Assembly (NCBI GenBank): GCA_964528595.1
Contig: CAZGTM010000006.1
Span: 1 to 64,000 of the forward strand
Reading direction: 5' to 3'
DNA: 64,000 bases
Origin: CAYFKJ01 sp964528595
GTDB taxonomy: Bacteria > Pseudomonadota > Alphaproteobacteria > UBA2966
Shown piece after piece: positions 51,948 to 61,066 of this stretch. The position numbers and the translations under genes were made by a program. Numbering within the stretch: the first letter of the stretch is position 1; each line of letters starts with the position of its first letter. The notes below the pieces were generated by a model that was not told the DNA's origin, searched no databases, and saw only the letters and a list, made by a program, of their open reading frames with translations.

Positions 51948-53437
51948 CGCCCGCCTCCATTTGGCTTGCCCCAGGGGAAATTGCCGCCCGCCGTCGGCCA
52001 GGGCGCGTCGGCGTTCTGTCCCACGGTCTCGGTATCTTCGCCGCCCAGCGCTTGTGCCAGGGGTACAACCGACCCCATGTGCCCTCCCAGGGCCTCATAA
52101 TCATCAAGGCGCATGGTGAATTCGATGGGGGCGACGATGGCGGGGGTGGGTACGTAACCGAAGGAATTCCTCGGCATGCTGGTGACGTCGACCATGAAGG
52201 TAATGCCGCCGCCCGGCCAGATATAAACGGGTGCGCCGCCCGCCGAAACATAGGTCAGCGTATCGCGCACCGACCGCGTCAGGGCCACGGGATTTTCCGT
52301 CACCCCGGCGCGCAGGGAACCGCCGGCGCCGCCGATGAAAAGCACCGAACAAAGCGCCGGTTCGCAATTCTCCTGGACGCGCTTGACGGAAGCCACCAGG
52401 GGCTCCGGCATATCGCGTTCAACCGGTTGAACGTCGTCATCGAGTTCAAAATAGGCGCTGTGGTCGCCCGTGGTGCTGACCATCAGCATGCTGAGGCCCG
52501 GTTTGGCTTTCTTTGGATTGAAGTGTTCGATGATCGAGAGCGGATCGTCAATGTCGGTGCCGCCCCAGCCCGACCCCGGTTCCGCCACCTGGAAATAACG
52601 TCCCGGCGTCGACTTCCGACCGCGCAGGCGTATGCCGGTTTCCGGCACATCCAGCATCTTGCCCGCCTGGTGTTCCGAGAGCACACCGGTGATGTGGTCG
52701 TCCACCACCACGACCTCATCGACGTGGTCGAACCACTGTTTGGCGAACATGCCGATGGCGGCGGAACCGCAACCGACGCGCATGCGCTCTTCGCGGACCC
52801 CGTCGACGATGGGCGGTTTGCCGGCTTGCACCAGCACGCTGACGCCGTCATCGACGGTGAGTTCGACGGCCATGCCGTTACAGAGGTTCATTAGAGTGTC
52901 GCAGGTTACCCGGCCTTCGGCCTTGGAGCCGCCGGTGAGGTGATTGACGCCGCCTAGCGACAGCATCTGCGAGCCGTACTCACCCGTGGTCATATGGCCC
53001 ACCGCCTCGCCCTCGGCGCGGACAGTACTCTGTTCGGGGCCGAGGTGGCGGTCGGTATCGATCTTAATCTTGACGCCGCAATAGCTGTAGATGGCCTCAC
53101 TGACCACCGTGACCATGTCGACCCCGTCGATCTCGCTGGAGACGATAAAGGGGGCGGGCTTGTAGTCGGGGTAGGTCGTCCCGGCGCCGACGGCGGTGAC
53201 GAAGTTGGTGTCGCCCGCCACCATATCGCCGTCCCAGTCGCCGTCTTTGAGGAATTCCACAAGCTTCTGCTCGCTATCCCGGGCCTGTTGGACGATCACC
53301 AGGGGATCGACGCGCACCAGGTTGCCGCCTTCGTTGGCGTAGCGGTCGCAGGCGCCGGCACGGCCGTCGGCGATGTAGCAGAGGACCGGGCAGGCGTCAC
53401 AGCGGATTTTGGCGGTGGCGGGGCTGGCGTCCGTCAT
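51944..53437 (-). CDS. hnr: 6-hydroxynicotinate reductase
   Basis: A 497-residue iron-sulfur protein. The N-terminus carries C13, C16, C20 and C30 (CDACPVLCYIADGRAGAC), enough for one 4Fe-4S cluster. The rest matches the reductase that converts 6-hydroxynicotinate to 1,4,5,6-tetrahydro-6-oxonicotinate with reduced ferredoxin in nicotinate fermenters. Family text includes TTYPDYKPAPFIVSSEIDGVD and GGAPVYIWPGGGITFMVD. It starts 1 nt after the hydroxylase gene ends. In an apparently respiring alphaproteobacterium this supports a reductive, not dioxygenase-based, pyridine route. Confidence 0.85.
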   Translation of the reverse strand: MTDASPATAKIRCDACPVLCYIADGRAGACDRYANEGGNLVRVDPLVIVQQARDSEQKLVEFLKDGDWDGDMVAGDTNFVTAVGAGTTYPDYKPAPFIVSSEIDGVDMVTVVSEAIYSYCGVKIKIDTDRHLGPEQSTVRAEGEAVGHMTTGEYGSQMLSLGGVNHLTGGSKAEGRVTCDTLMNLCNGMAVELTVDDGVSVLVQAGKPPIVDGVREERMRVGCGSAAIGMFAKQWFDHVDEVVVVDDHITGVLSEHQAGKMLDVPETGIRLRGRKSTPGRYFQVAEPGSGWGGTDIDDPLSIIEHFNPKKAKPGLSMLMVSTTGDHSAYFELDDDVQPVERDMPEPLVASVKRVQENCEPALCSVLFIGGAGGSLRAGVTENPVALTRSVRDTLTYVSAGGAPVYIWPGGGITFMVDVTSMPRNSFGYVPTPAIVAPIEFTMRLDDYEALGGHMGSVVPLAQALGGEDTETVGQNADAPWPTAGGNFPWGKPNGGGR

Positions 53438-53438
53438 C

Positions 53439-56189
53439 TCAAGCCTCCCTTGCTTTCAAAATCGCTTCGCGCACCCGTTCCGGCGTGGCGGGCAGCCGCC
53501 TGATCTGGGCGCCGGTGGCGTCGCGGATGGCGTTCAGCAGCGCCGGGGCGGTCGGGATCAGCGCCTGTTCGCCGATGCCCTTGGCGCCGTAAGGCCCGAG
53601 CGGCTCGGCTTCCTCGATCAGGATGCTCTCGATTGCCGGCACATCGCCAATCGTGGGAATGAGATAATCGTGCAGGTTCTCGCTCCGCCCCGGCACGTAT
53701 TCTTCCATCAACGCCATGCCGAGGCCTTGCGCGACACCGCCCTCGATCTGGCCCTCGACGAGGGTGGGGTTGATGGCGCGGCCGACGTCATGGGCGGCGG
53801 TGATCTTTAATACCCGCACCAGCCCGAGGCTGGTATCGACTTCGACCTCGGCCAGGTGGGCGCCATAGCCGTAGGTGGCATAGGGCACGCCCTGGCCGTT
53901 TTCATCCAAGGGTGCGGTCGGCGGATCGAAAGTGCCTTCGCCGATGAAGACAAAGCCCTCGTCATCCGCTTGCATGGCGGCCAAATCCAGCACCGATTCG
54001 GCGTTTTCGTCACGCACCATCAGTTTGTCGCCGGCCAATTCGAAAGACGCGTCTTCCGCGGCGTTGGAAAGGTGCAGGATGGCGCTGCGTAAATTTTGGC
54101 CCGCCAGGTATGACGCCTTGCCCGAGACGAAGGTCTGGCGCGAGGCCGAAGTCTTGCCGGCGTCGGGTGTGAGGTCGGTGTCCCAGACGACGAGTTCGAA
54201 CTGATCGACCGGCAAGCCGACCGCATCGGCGCAAATCTGCGTCATGACCGTGTTGGCGCCCTGACCGATGTCGACCGCGCCCTGGAACAGCACCAGCGTG
54301 CCGTCGGCTTTGATGCCGACGCGGATGGTCGAGGGGTTGGGCAACGACGTATTGCCGCAGCCGTACCACATGCCGGCTAGACCGACGCCGCGGCGCCGGC
54401 CGCCGCCGTTTGCCTTGTTGTGCGCTTCGGCATCCGTTCGGGCGCGGTCCCAATGGCTGCGCAGGGCTTCCAGGCATTGCCGGATGCCGACGCCTTCTTC
54501 CAAGACCTGACCACAGACGGTGCTGTCGCCGTTTTCCAGCACGTTGGCGAGCCGGAAATCCAGACGGTCCATAGCGATCTTGTCGGCCAGTTCGTCGAAC
54601 ATCACCTCCTGCGCGAGCGATGCCTGGGGCACGCCGAAGCCCCTGAAGGCGCCGCTGGGCGGGCCGTTGGTATGGATGGCTTCGGCGTTGGCGCGATAGG
54701 CGGGCACGGCGTAGGGGCCGGAGGCGTGAACAGGCACGCGGTTGGCCACCGTCGGCCCCCACGAGGCATAGGCGCCGGTGTTGAATGCGCCGTCGAAATT
54801 TAAAGCCGTGATCTTGCCATCCCGCGACGCGCCCAGCGTGATGCGCATCTCGGCGGGATGCCGCTTGGTCGTCGACATCATCGATTCCGGCCTGGAGTAG
54901 ACAATGCGGACGGGCTTGTTCAGCTTCCAGGCTGCCAGGGCGACGAAGGGCTGCACCGAAATGTCCAGTTTGCTGCCGAAGCCACCACCGGCTGACGTCG
55001 GTGAAATACGAACATCGCCGGGATCGATGCCAAGGATGCGGGCCGTGTCGTCGCGGTCCATGTAAGGCGCTTGGGTGCAGACGTGGATTTCGACACGGTC
55101 GCCGCGGCGCTCGGCCCAGCCGGCTTCGGGTTCGATGTAGGCGTGCTCGACGTAGCCGGTGGAGAAGTTGGCCTCGACCACGGCGTCGGCGGCATTGAAG
55201 CCCGCCTCCAGATCGCCGCGCTGGACGAAGCCGCTGATCAGGCTGTTGCCCGCACGGTCTTCGAACAGCACGGGCGCGCCCGCCGCCCCGGCGGTTTCCA
55301 CGGTCATGACTTCGGCCCGCGGCGACCAGGATACAGGGAATTGGTCCAAGTCCAGGCCTGCCATGGTCTCCGTCCGGCCCACGACGGCGGCCACGGCCTC
55401 GCCGCGAAAACGGCACTGGCCTTCCGCGAAGACAGGTTGATCGGCAAACGGCGGGATGACGCCGAAGACGTTTTCGCCGGGTATGTCAGCGGCCGTCAAA
55501 ACGCACTCGACGCCCGGCTGACCCTCGACATAGGTCCCGAGATCGCCGAGTTCAAAAGTGGCGCTGTGGTGGGGTGAGCGCACGATTTTGGCGACCAACG
55601 CATCGGCAGGCGCGCCGTCGTCACCGAAGATGTCCGAACCGCTCACTTTCGGCACGCCATCCAGGCGTTGAATGCGGCCGCCCACCGCTTCGCCCGTCTC
55701 GACCGTCACCGCCGGCGCGTCGAAAGTCCGCGCCGCCATCACGGCGTCGATGATTTTGCGATAGCCCGTGCAGCGGCAAAGCACGCCACCCAGGGCGTCC
55801 TCGACATCGGCCTCGCTGGGTTCGGGATTGGTCTTGAGCAGCGCCGTGGCCGCCATCAGCATGCCGGGCGTGCAAATGCCGCACTGCGCCGCACCATGAT
55901 GCAGAAAGGATTTCTGCAGCCGGCTGAGGTCGCCGTTGGCGGCCAGGCCTTCGACGGTCTCGACATGGCGATCCGCCAAGCGGCCCGCCGGCACCATGCA
56001 GGCACAGACGGCTTCATCGTCAATGAGGACGGTGCAGGCGCCGCAGTCGCCGGCATCGCATCCCACCTTGGTGCCGGTGGCGCCGAGGGTTCGGCGCAGC
56101 ACGTCGGACATGCGGTCGACCGGATTGACTGACGCCTCGACGGGCTGTCCGTTCAACGTAAACCTGATGGCGTCGAGGACCACATTCAT
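53439..56189 (-). CDS. molybdenum hydroxylase, fused 2Fe-2S and Mo subunits (nicotinate dehydrogenase candidate)
   Basis: A 916-residue xanthine-dehydrogenase family chain. Residues 1-160 are the small subunit, with a plant-type 2Fe-2S site (CDAGDCGACTVL) and a second helical 2Fe-2S site (CGICTPGM and CRCTGYR). The molybdopterin domains follow, with GGGFGSK, GAFRGFGVPQ and the catalytic glutamate in GIGEQALIP near the end. Nicotinate dehydrogenases usually have these as separate chains. Together with the FAD subunit upstream (ATGA overlap), it would hydroxylate a pyridine ring at C6. The substrate is inferred from context. Confidence 0.85.
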   Translation of the reverse strand: MNVVLDAIRFTLNGQPVEASVNPVDRMSDVLRRTLGATGTKVGCDAGDCGACTVLIDDEAVCACMVPAGRLADRHVETVEGLAANGDLSRLQKSFLHHGAAQCGICTPGMLMAATALLKTNPEPSEADVEDALGGVLCRCTGYRKIIDAVMAARTFDAPAVTVETGEAVGGRIQRLDGVPKVSGSDIFGDDGAPADALVAKIVRSPHHSATFELGDLGTYVEGQPGVECVLTAADIPGENVFGVIPPFADQPVFAEGQCRFRGEAVAAVVGRTETMAGLDLDQFPVSWSPRAEVMTVETAGAAGAPVLFEDRAGNSLISGFVQRGDLEAGFNAADAVVEANFSTGYVEHAYIEPEAGWAERRGDRVEIHVCTQAPYMDRDDTARILGIDPGDVRISPTSAGGGFGSKLDISVQPFVALAAWKLNKPVRIVYSRPESMMSTTKRHPAEMRITLGASRDGKITALNFDGAFNTGAYASWGPTVANRVPVHASGPYAVPAYRANAEAIHTNGPPSGAFRGFGVPQASLAQEVMFDELADKIAMDRLDFRLANVLENGDSTVCGQVLEEGVGIRQCLEALRSHWDRARTDAEAHNKANGGGRRRGVGLAGMWYGCGNTSLPNPSTIRVGIKADGTLVLFQGAVDIGQGANTVMTQICADAVGLPVDQFELVVWDTDLTPDAGKTSASRQTFVSGKASYLAGQNLRSAILHLSNAAEDASFELAGDKLMVRDENAESVLDLAAMQADDEGFVFIGEGTFDPPTAPLDENGQGVPYATYGYGAHLAEVEVDTSLGLVRVLKITAAHDVGRAINPTLVEGQIEGGVAQGLGMALMEEYVPGRSENLHDYLIPTIGDVPAIESILIEEAEPLGPYGAKGIGEQALIPTAPALLNAIRDATGAQIRRLPATPERVREAILKAREA

Positions 56190-57031
56190 CTCGGGTCTCC
56201 TCCGCAACGGTGAAGGGCGCGTGCGATCAGATCCTTGACCGCTTCAAGGCGATAGGCGGCGCTGGCCCTGATATCGTCGATCGGGCTGAGCGGAGCCAGA
56301 TGGCCGTCGGTTATCGTGAATTCCGTTTCGGACGTTGCCGGTAGCCCAAGCAAACTCTCCTCCAGGGCGGGTAGACGGCAGGGAACCTCCGAACAGGCGC
56401 CGACGGCGATGCGGGCCTCGGCGATCCGTCCTCCGTCATCAACCGCCAAGAGGGCGGCGACAGAGACTATCGAGATCACCAGGTATTCCCGCGCGCCGAG
56501 TTTGAGGAAGGCGGATGCGGCGTTGTCGGCTAAGGCCGGAATGAGGATCGCCGTGAGCAGCTCGTCGACCCGGCGTTCCGTACGCCGGTTGCCGGTGATG
56601 AAGTCGGAAAGCGGCATGGTCCGCGCACCCTCGGCGGATGACAATTCCACGCGTGCGTCCAGCGTCAAGAGCGGCGGCACGCCGTCGGCGGCCGGGGAGG
56701 CATTGCAGAGATTGCCGGCGACGGTCGCGACGTTCTGGATTTGAATGGAGCCGACCTCGCGCGCCGCCGCCTTGAGCCCGTCAAAGGCTGACGGCAGCTT
56801 AGCCTGCACAACATCCGTCCAGGTCGTCATGCCGCCAATGCGCCACGTACCGTCGGTATGGGTGATGCCGCGCAGCCCGTCGATCGCCGAAGCGTCGAGG
56901 ACCGGTCGGTTGAAATGCCTGCCTGCAATTGCCGGATAAAAGTCAGTGCCGCCCGCCAAGACCGTATGGGTCCCCTCGCTGAGACAAGCCAGCGCGGCCT
57001 CCAATGTATGCGGGCGGGCATACCCGGTCAT
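56186..57031 (-). CDS. FAD-binding subunit of the molybdenum hydroxylase
   Basis: A 281-residue medium subunit (CoxM/NdhF-like). FAD-phosphate motifs are LAGGTDFYP near residue 30 and TVAGNLCNASPAADGVPPLL near residue 108. A CO-dehydrogenase flavoprotein C-terminal domain follows. It carries electrons from the 2Fe-2S centres to NAD or a quinone. The ATG at 57031 follows GGGGGGTG; a codon at 57040 is less likely. It is the first gene of the catabolic operon and has a candidate operator 44-61 nt upstream. Confidence 0.9.
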   Translation of the reverse strand: MTGYARPHTLEAALACLSEGTHTVLAGGTDFYPAIAGRHFNRPVLDASAIDGLRGITHTDGTWRIGGMTTWTDVVQAKLPSAFDGLKAAAREVGSIQIQNVATVAGNLCNASPAADGVPPLLTLDARVELSSAEGARTMPLSDFITGNRRTERRVDELLTAILIPALADNAASAFLKLGAREYLVISIVSVAALLAVDDGGRIAEARIAVGACSEVPCRLPALEESLLGLPATSETEFTITDGHLAPLSPIDDIRASAAYRLEAVKDLIARALHRCGGDPR

Positions 57032-57074
57032 CGTTAGCACCCCCCAAACACGCGCCGTTAACCGGCGTTCACAT

Positions 57075-57092
57075 TTGTTTGTATACTAACAA
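57075..57092 (-). promoter_or_regulatory. candidate MarR operator upstream of the nicotinate operon
   Basis: TTGTTTGTATACTAACAA is a near-perfect palindrome: 16 of 18 positions match its reverse complement, centred on GTATAC. Its size and dyad symmetry suit a MarR dimer. It lies upstream of the first gene, in an AT-rich stretch likely to include the -10/-35 region, so binding would block transcription. A smaller hairpin, CGCCG/CGGCG, at 57053-57067 lies in the presumed leader. Confidence 0.55.
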
Positions 57093-57158
57093 TAAGGATA
57101 ATGAGGAATTTTACCCTGAGTCAAGAGACCTTCGGCGCACGAGGCGCGATCTGCGCCT

Positions 57159-57887
57159 TCATTGAACGAGCGCCCAGCGGACCGTCACGCTTACCGTATA
57201 TTTGTTCTCGCCGGCGGATATCGGCACCTGGGCCTCGGCTTGCGCCATCATCATGCGGGCGTCCGCCCTCATGCGCGGCCGCGGCGCAACGGCGCCTTCC
57301 CTGATTTCAAGGATCTTCCCCAGCTTAATACCGGCGGCATCGGTCAGGGTCCAGGCCTTGGCGGCGGCGTCCTTCATGGCCTCCCGCCGGGCGGCGGTGA
57401 GCAGGCCCGCCGGTTGATCGACGGTAAAGGCAATGTTGCCGACTTTGTTGGCGCCCTGCGATATGGCCCGGTCGAGAACCGTGCCCGTTTTCGAAAGATC
57501 CCGGATTCGCACGCTGAGATCGTTGGATACAGCGTAGCCGACGATCTGCGGCGGCGGCTGACGCCCGTCGCTTTGCCGTTTTGGCCGGCTGTAAATCGGC
57601 CGAACGGAAAAGTTGTAGGTCTTGACGTCCTTGTCATCGATGCCTGCTGCCTTCAGCGCCGACTCCACCTTGGACATGGCAGCATTATTGGCGTCGGTGG
57701 CCTCGGCGGCGGTCTCGGCTTCGGACAATACGCCAAGCGATACCAGGGCGGTGTCTGGCTTGGCGCTGGCGCTGCCCACACCCGTGACGGCGATGTAGGG
57801 GACCGGATCATCCGCCGCCTGCGCAGGTGTGGCGAGGAAGGCGATTGCCATACAGATGGCGACAAGGGCCAAATCGGGATGTTTCAT
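57159..57887 (-). CDS. SIMPL domain (DUF541) periplasmic protein
   Basis: A 242-residue protein with a Sec signal peptide ending near PAQA. The body is a SIMPL domain, including YIAVTGVGSASAKPDTALVSLGV and the internal helix ARREAMKDAAAKAW. Relatives are periplasmic or outer-membrane proteins with loose links to stress tolerance. GGAGG lies 7 nt before the ATG at 57887; the upstream extension to 57950 lacks signal-peptide character. It ends 127 nt before the nicotinate operon begins and is probably independent of it. Confidence 0.85.
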   Translation of the reverse strand: MKHPDLALVAICMAIAFLATPAQAADDPVPYIAVTGVGSASAKPDTALVSLGVLSEAETAAEATDANNAAMSKVESALKAAGIDDKDVKTYNFSVRPIYSRPKRQSDGRQPPPQIVGYAVSNDLSVRIRDLSKTGTVLDRAISQGANKVGNIAFTVDQPAGLLTAARREAMKDAAAKAWTLTDAAGIKLGKILEIREGAVAPRPRMRADARMMMAQAEAQVPISAGENKYTVSVTVRWALVQ

Positions 57888-57985
57888 GGTCGTCCTCCGG
57901 ATGACGGACAGGTTTTTGCCTTGTCCATTCAAGCCTTCGAAAAAGGCCATATTATGACCCTTGATGGCCGCCCCAAGCGACCCTA

Positions 57986-59008
57986 TCAGGCTGGCGAAAT
58001 TTCGATTAATGCCTGAATGTCGCGGGAAAGCTCTATCCCCGATGTCCGAGCTTTCTGGTAAGCCTCCAGGGAACGTTCACCGGGGTATCTGACGCGGTCA
58101 TGACCGCTTGCCGGCCGGGAATTGCGGGTCTTGTCGGCCAGCGCCTGCATTTCGCGCAGGAACGTATCCCTACCGGCAAAATAATCCGGATTGATGATCT
58201 GGACGAAGACGCCCTCACTCATCAGACGCCGGTCTTCGGTGCGGCCGAAACCGCTGAGCGCCAGGGCAAGGGCCTCGACCATCATGCCGAGGGCAAATCC
58301 CTTGTAGCCGAATTCCTCGCCGCCCAGAGCGGCAATGGTACCGGGCGGGTCATCCGACATGACGGACGGATCATCCGTGAATTCGCCCTGGTTGTTCTTG
58401 ACCCAGCGGCCCGGCAGGGCGGTCCCGGCTGCCGAATGGTGCATGAACGTCGCGTTGCTGACCACGGAAGTCGTCATATCGATCAGGATGGGATCGTCCT
58501 CGGTGGGGATGCCGCAGGCAATCGGATTGGATGTGGTGACGGCATCGACGCCGCCGTGCGGCGCAACCGAACGGATTTTGGGATCGGTGGCGGTCAGAAG
58601 ACACATGAGTTTGCGATCGCAAGGCGCCTGCAGATAAACCTGGAGCGCACCGATGTGAAAACAGTCGGCGATGCTGGCCGACACGACGCCTTGGTCGGCG
58701 CTCCGTTTCATCATCTCCCCAATCACATCCGGCAGCAGCCAGCCGCCGGGCAACCGGTTTCCCCTGATGAACATCGTCGCGCCGTCGTCGCGGATCGTTT
58801 CGGCGGTGCCCGACGTCGCCATGCCGCCGTCGTCGATCGCTTGCAGGTAATAGGGCATCAGGGCGAGGCCATGGGTCCGGTGACCCATCATGTCGGCGCG
58901 AACCAGATTGTCGGCTACCGCCGCCGCCAGGTGCGGCGCCAGCCCGCAGTCTTCAAATTTCGCCTGCGCCGCACTTATTACATCGGTGATCGGGAACAGG
59001 TCCGGCAT
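57986..59008 (-). CDS. malate/L-lactate dehydrogenase family (Ldh2-type) oxidoreductase
   Basis: A 340-residue member of the MDH/LDH2 family of NAD(P)-dependent dehydrogenases, unrelated to classical lactate dehydrogenases. Features are the N-terminal ADMMGHRTHGLALMPYY, SIADCFHIGALQVYL near residue 135, and SNPIACGIPTED. Family members act on malate, ureidoglycolate, sulfolactate or imino acids. The start is uncertain: 59008 fits the family N-terminus, and 59029 and 59041 are alternatives. It lies 51 nt downstream of the corrinoid methyltransferase gene and may share its transcript. Confidence 0.82.
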   Translation of the reverse strand: MPDLFPITDVISAAQAKFEDCGLAPHLAAAVADNLVRADMMGHRTHGLALMPYYLQAIDDGGMATSGTAETIRDDGATMFIRGNRLPGGWLLPDVIGEMMKRSADQGVVSASIADCFHIGALQVYLQAPCDRKLMCLLTATDPKIRSVAPHGGVDAVTTSNPIACGIPTEDDPILIDMTTSVVSNATFMHHSAAGTALPGRWVKNNQGEFTDDPSVMSDDPPGTIAALGGEEFGYKGFALGMMVEALALALSGFGRTEDRRLMSEGVFVQIINPDYFAGRDTFLREMQALADKTRNSRPASGHDRVRYPGERSLEAYQKARTSGIELSRDIQALIEISPA

Positions 59009-59059
59009 CGGTCGGCGGTGTCCTTGCATGGATTGGCACAAGGCTACCTTGTGGCATAG

Positions 59060-61033
59060 CTAACTTGCTTCCGCCAGCATTTGCCGTTTGGCGACGGCGA
59101 CAGCCTCGCCGGCGTCCTGGGCATAGCCGTCGGCCCCGACATGGTCCGCGAACATCTGGTTGACCGGCGCGCCGCCGACGATGACCTTGAGATCCTCGCG
59201 CAAACCGGCCTCGTCCAGGGCGTCGATTACCTCCTTCATCTGCGGCATGGTCGTGGTCAGCAGGGCCGATAGGCCGAGGATGTCCGGCCGGTGCTCGCGC
59301 ACCTGTTCGACGACGTTGTCGGTACTGACGTTGACGCCCATGTCGATTACCTCGAAACCCGTGCCCTTCATCATGCTGACGACCATGTTCTTGCCGATAT
59401 CGTGCAGGTCGCCGAGCACGGTGCCGATCAACACCCTGCCGCCGCGCTTGACGTTGCTGGTGGCGAGGTAGGGCTCCAGCAGTTTGAGGCCGTCGTTCAT
59501 GGCGCGCGCGGATAGCAGGACTTCGGGAATGAACACCGTGCCGTCGGAGAAACGGCCGCCGATTACGTCCATGGCGGGGAGCATGCCCTTGTTGAGGATG
59601 TCCTGGGCGGAAAAACCCTGGTCGAGCAGATCTTGGGTGTGGACAAGGATGTCTTCCTCCTCGCCTTCCAGAACGTCGCTGGTGATCTGCTCGAGTGCCT
59701 CTTCGACATCCATCTCCGCGATGGTTTCCTCGGTCGATTTGGGCGTGACGGCTTCCCTGGCCGCCGCCATGCCGTCTGGCGAGATCGACTGGTAGCTTCC
59801 GGCTTTGAGTGGCAGGGCGCCTTCCTTCTCGATTCGCTCGCCGATGTACAACAGGCGGTCGAAATCGGCGTCCGGCGGCGTGGTGTCGCCAATCGAGGCG
59901 ATGAAACGGGTGCCGGGCGCGATGGTCTTGAAGAGGTTGTCCATGAAGTCCTTGAGGTCCTCCCGGGTGGAGGACTTCTCCAGCAGCAGTAACTCAGGGA
60001 TGCCGCCATGGATGGTCAGGTGTCCGGGCCGGCACCATTGCTCGTAGTAATCCTCGATCTTCACCTTGGTCATGGGGTAGGGGGTAACGGCGTCGGCCAC
60101 ATCGAGGCCGCTGTCCGTCAGCAGATCCATCAGCCCTTCGTTCTCGCCGTCGGGGTGGCAGATGATGGCCGCCCCCTTGGGCTTGAGGATTTCCGAGGCC
60201 TTGCGGCACCAGGGCTGGAAGTGCTCGGCGTAGAGTTTGGGATAGGTGATCATGTCGTCGACGTTGGCCACCCACAGGATGGCGTCCATCTCGACACCCG
60301 AGAGCACGTCGAGGAGTTGGTCGTAGACCCGTTCCATCGCCGTCAGCAGTTCCGCCATTTCGTTGGGATAATCGTGGTGGTGGATGTAGAACTCGGTGGC
60401 GTCGAGGAAGGTTTTTTGGATGAAGTGCATGGGCGAGCCGCAGGCGATGCCAATGCCCTGCGCCACGGCGATGCCGTCGTCGCCGACCGCCGCGCGGAAT
60501 TTGTCGTAGCGTTCGTAAGCCGGCTTGATGGTGAGGTTGCCGAATATGTGGGCCAGCACCTTGTAGTCTTCCGGCCGTTTGATGGCGTGCTCCTTGACCC
60601 AGGAGATGGAGGCGCCGGCGGTTTTCATTTCGGCCGTGAAACCGTGCACGACGCTCACGTCGCCGACCGGCGTGTGATACTCGACTCGCCGCATTTCGCC
60701 GCCGTCGCTGGTATCGGTGGTGACCCGGATATCGACATCGGCGGAGAATTCGAACGTGCAGGGGTATTCCTTCAGGTCATAGAGCCCGATGCCGCGATGG
60801 GTGGTGTCTTCGGGTCGGTCGGGGCGGCTGAATTCCGGAATGAACTTGTGCAGCGGCCAACCCAGGTTGCGGTGAATGTCCTCCACCGACATGCCGGCGA
60901 AGCGATCCGGCAGGGTGCCCCTTATTTCCTGGGCGTTGTGCCAGAGATCGATGCGCGGTACCCACGGCATGGTATCGACGGTTTCGCCGCGAATGACGGC
61001 CAGCAGTTTCTCCCGGTGGCTGATCGTGGACAT
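59060..61033 (-). CDS. URO-D family methyltransferase fused to a corrinoid protein
   Basis: A 657-residue protein with two halves. Residues 1-430 match the uroporphyrinogen decarboxylase superfamily branch that includes MtaA-type cobamide methyltransferases. ILWVANVDDMITYP and ICHPDGENEGLMDLL are typical strands. Residues 445-657 are a corrinoid protein: a helical cap (VEEALEQITSDVLEG) and a B12-binding Rossmann domain with D542-x-H544-x-x-G547 (GDLHDIGKN), whose His replaces the lower cobalt ligand. Such parts are normally separate. The protein could move a methyl group between an O-, N- or S-methyl substrate and an acceptor. The substrate is unknown. Confidence 0.85.
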   Translation of the reverse strand: MSTISHREKLLAVIRGETVDTMPWVPRIDLWHNAQEIRGTLPDRFAGMSVEDIHRNLGWPLHKFIPEFSRPDRPEDTTHRGIGLYDLKEYPCTFEFSADVDIRVTTDTSDGGEMRRVEYHTPVGDVSVVHGFTAEMKTAGASISWVKEHAIKRPEDYKVLAHIFGNLTIKPAYERYDKFRAAVGDDGIAVAQGIGIACGSPMHFIQKTFLDATEFYIHHHDYPNEMAELLTAMERVYDQLLDVLSGVEMDAILWVANVDDMITYPKLYAEHFQPWCRKASEILKPKGAAIICHPDGENEGLMDLLTDSGLDVADAVTPYPMTKVKIEDYYEQWCRPGHLTIHGGIPELLLLEKSSTREDLKDFMDNLFKTIAPGTRFIASIGDTTPPDADFDRLLYIGERIEKEGALPLKAGSYQSISPDGMAAAREAVTPKSTEETIAEMDVEEALEQITSDVLEGEEEDILVHTQDLLDQGFSAQDILNKGMLPAMDVIGGRFSDGTVFIPEVLLSARAMNDGLKLLEPYLATSNVKRGGRVLIGTVLGDLHDIGKNMVVSMMKGTGFEVIDMGVNVSTDNVVEQVREHRPDILGLSALLTTTMPQMKEVIDALDEAGLREDLKVIVGGAPVNQMFADHVGADGYAQDAGEAVAVAKRQMLAEAS

Positions 61034-61066
61034 GGGGGGCTCCCGATAATTGCCTAATATTGGGTA

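Noticed and set aside
54010..55416. A 468-codon open frame on the minus strand in another register
   Set aside because: It overlaps the molybdenum hydroxylase in a different frame and is arginine-rich shadow sequence.
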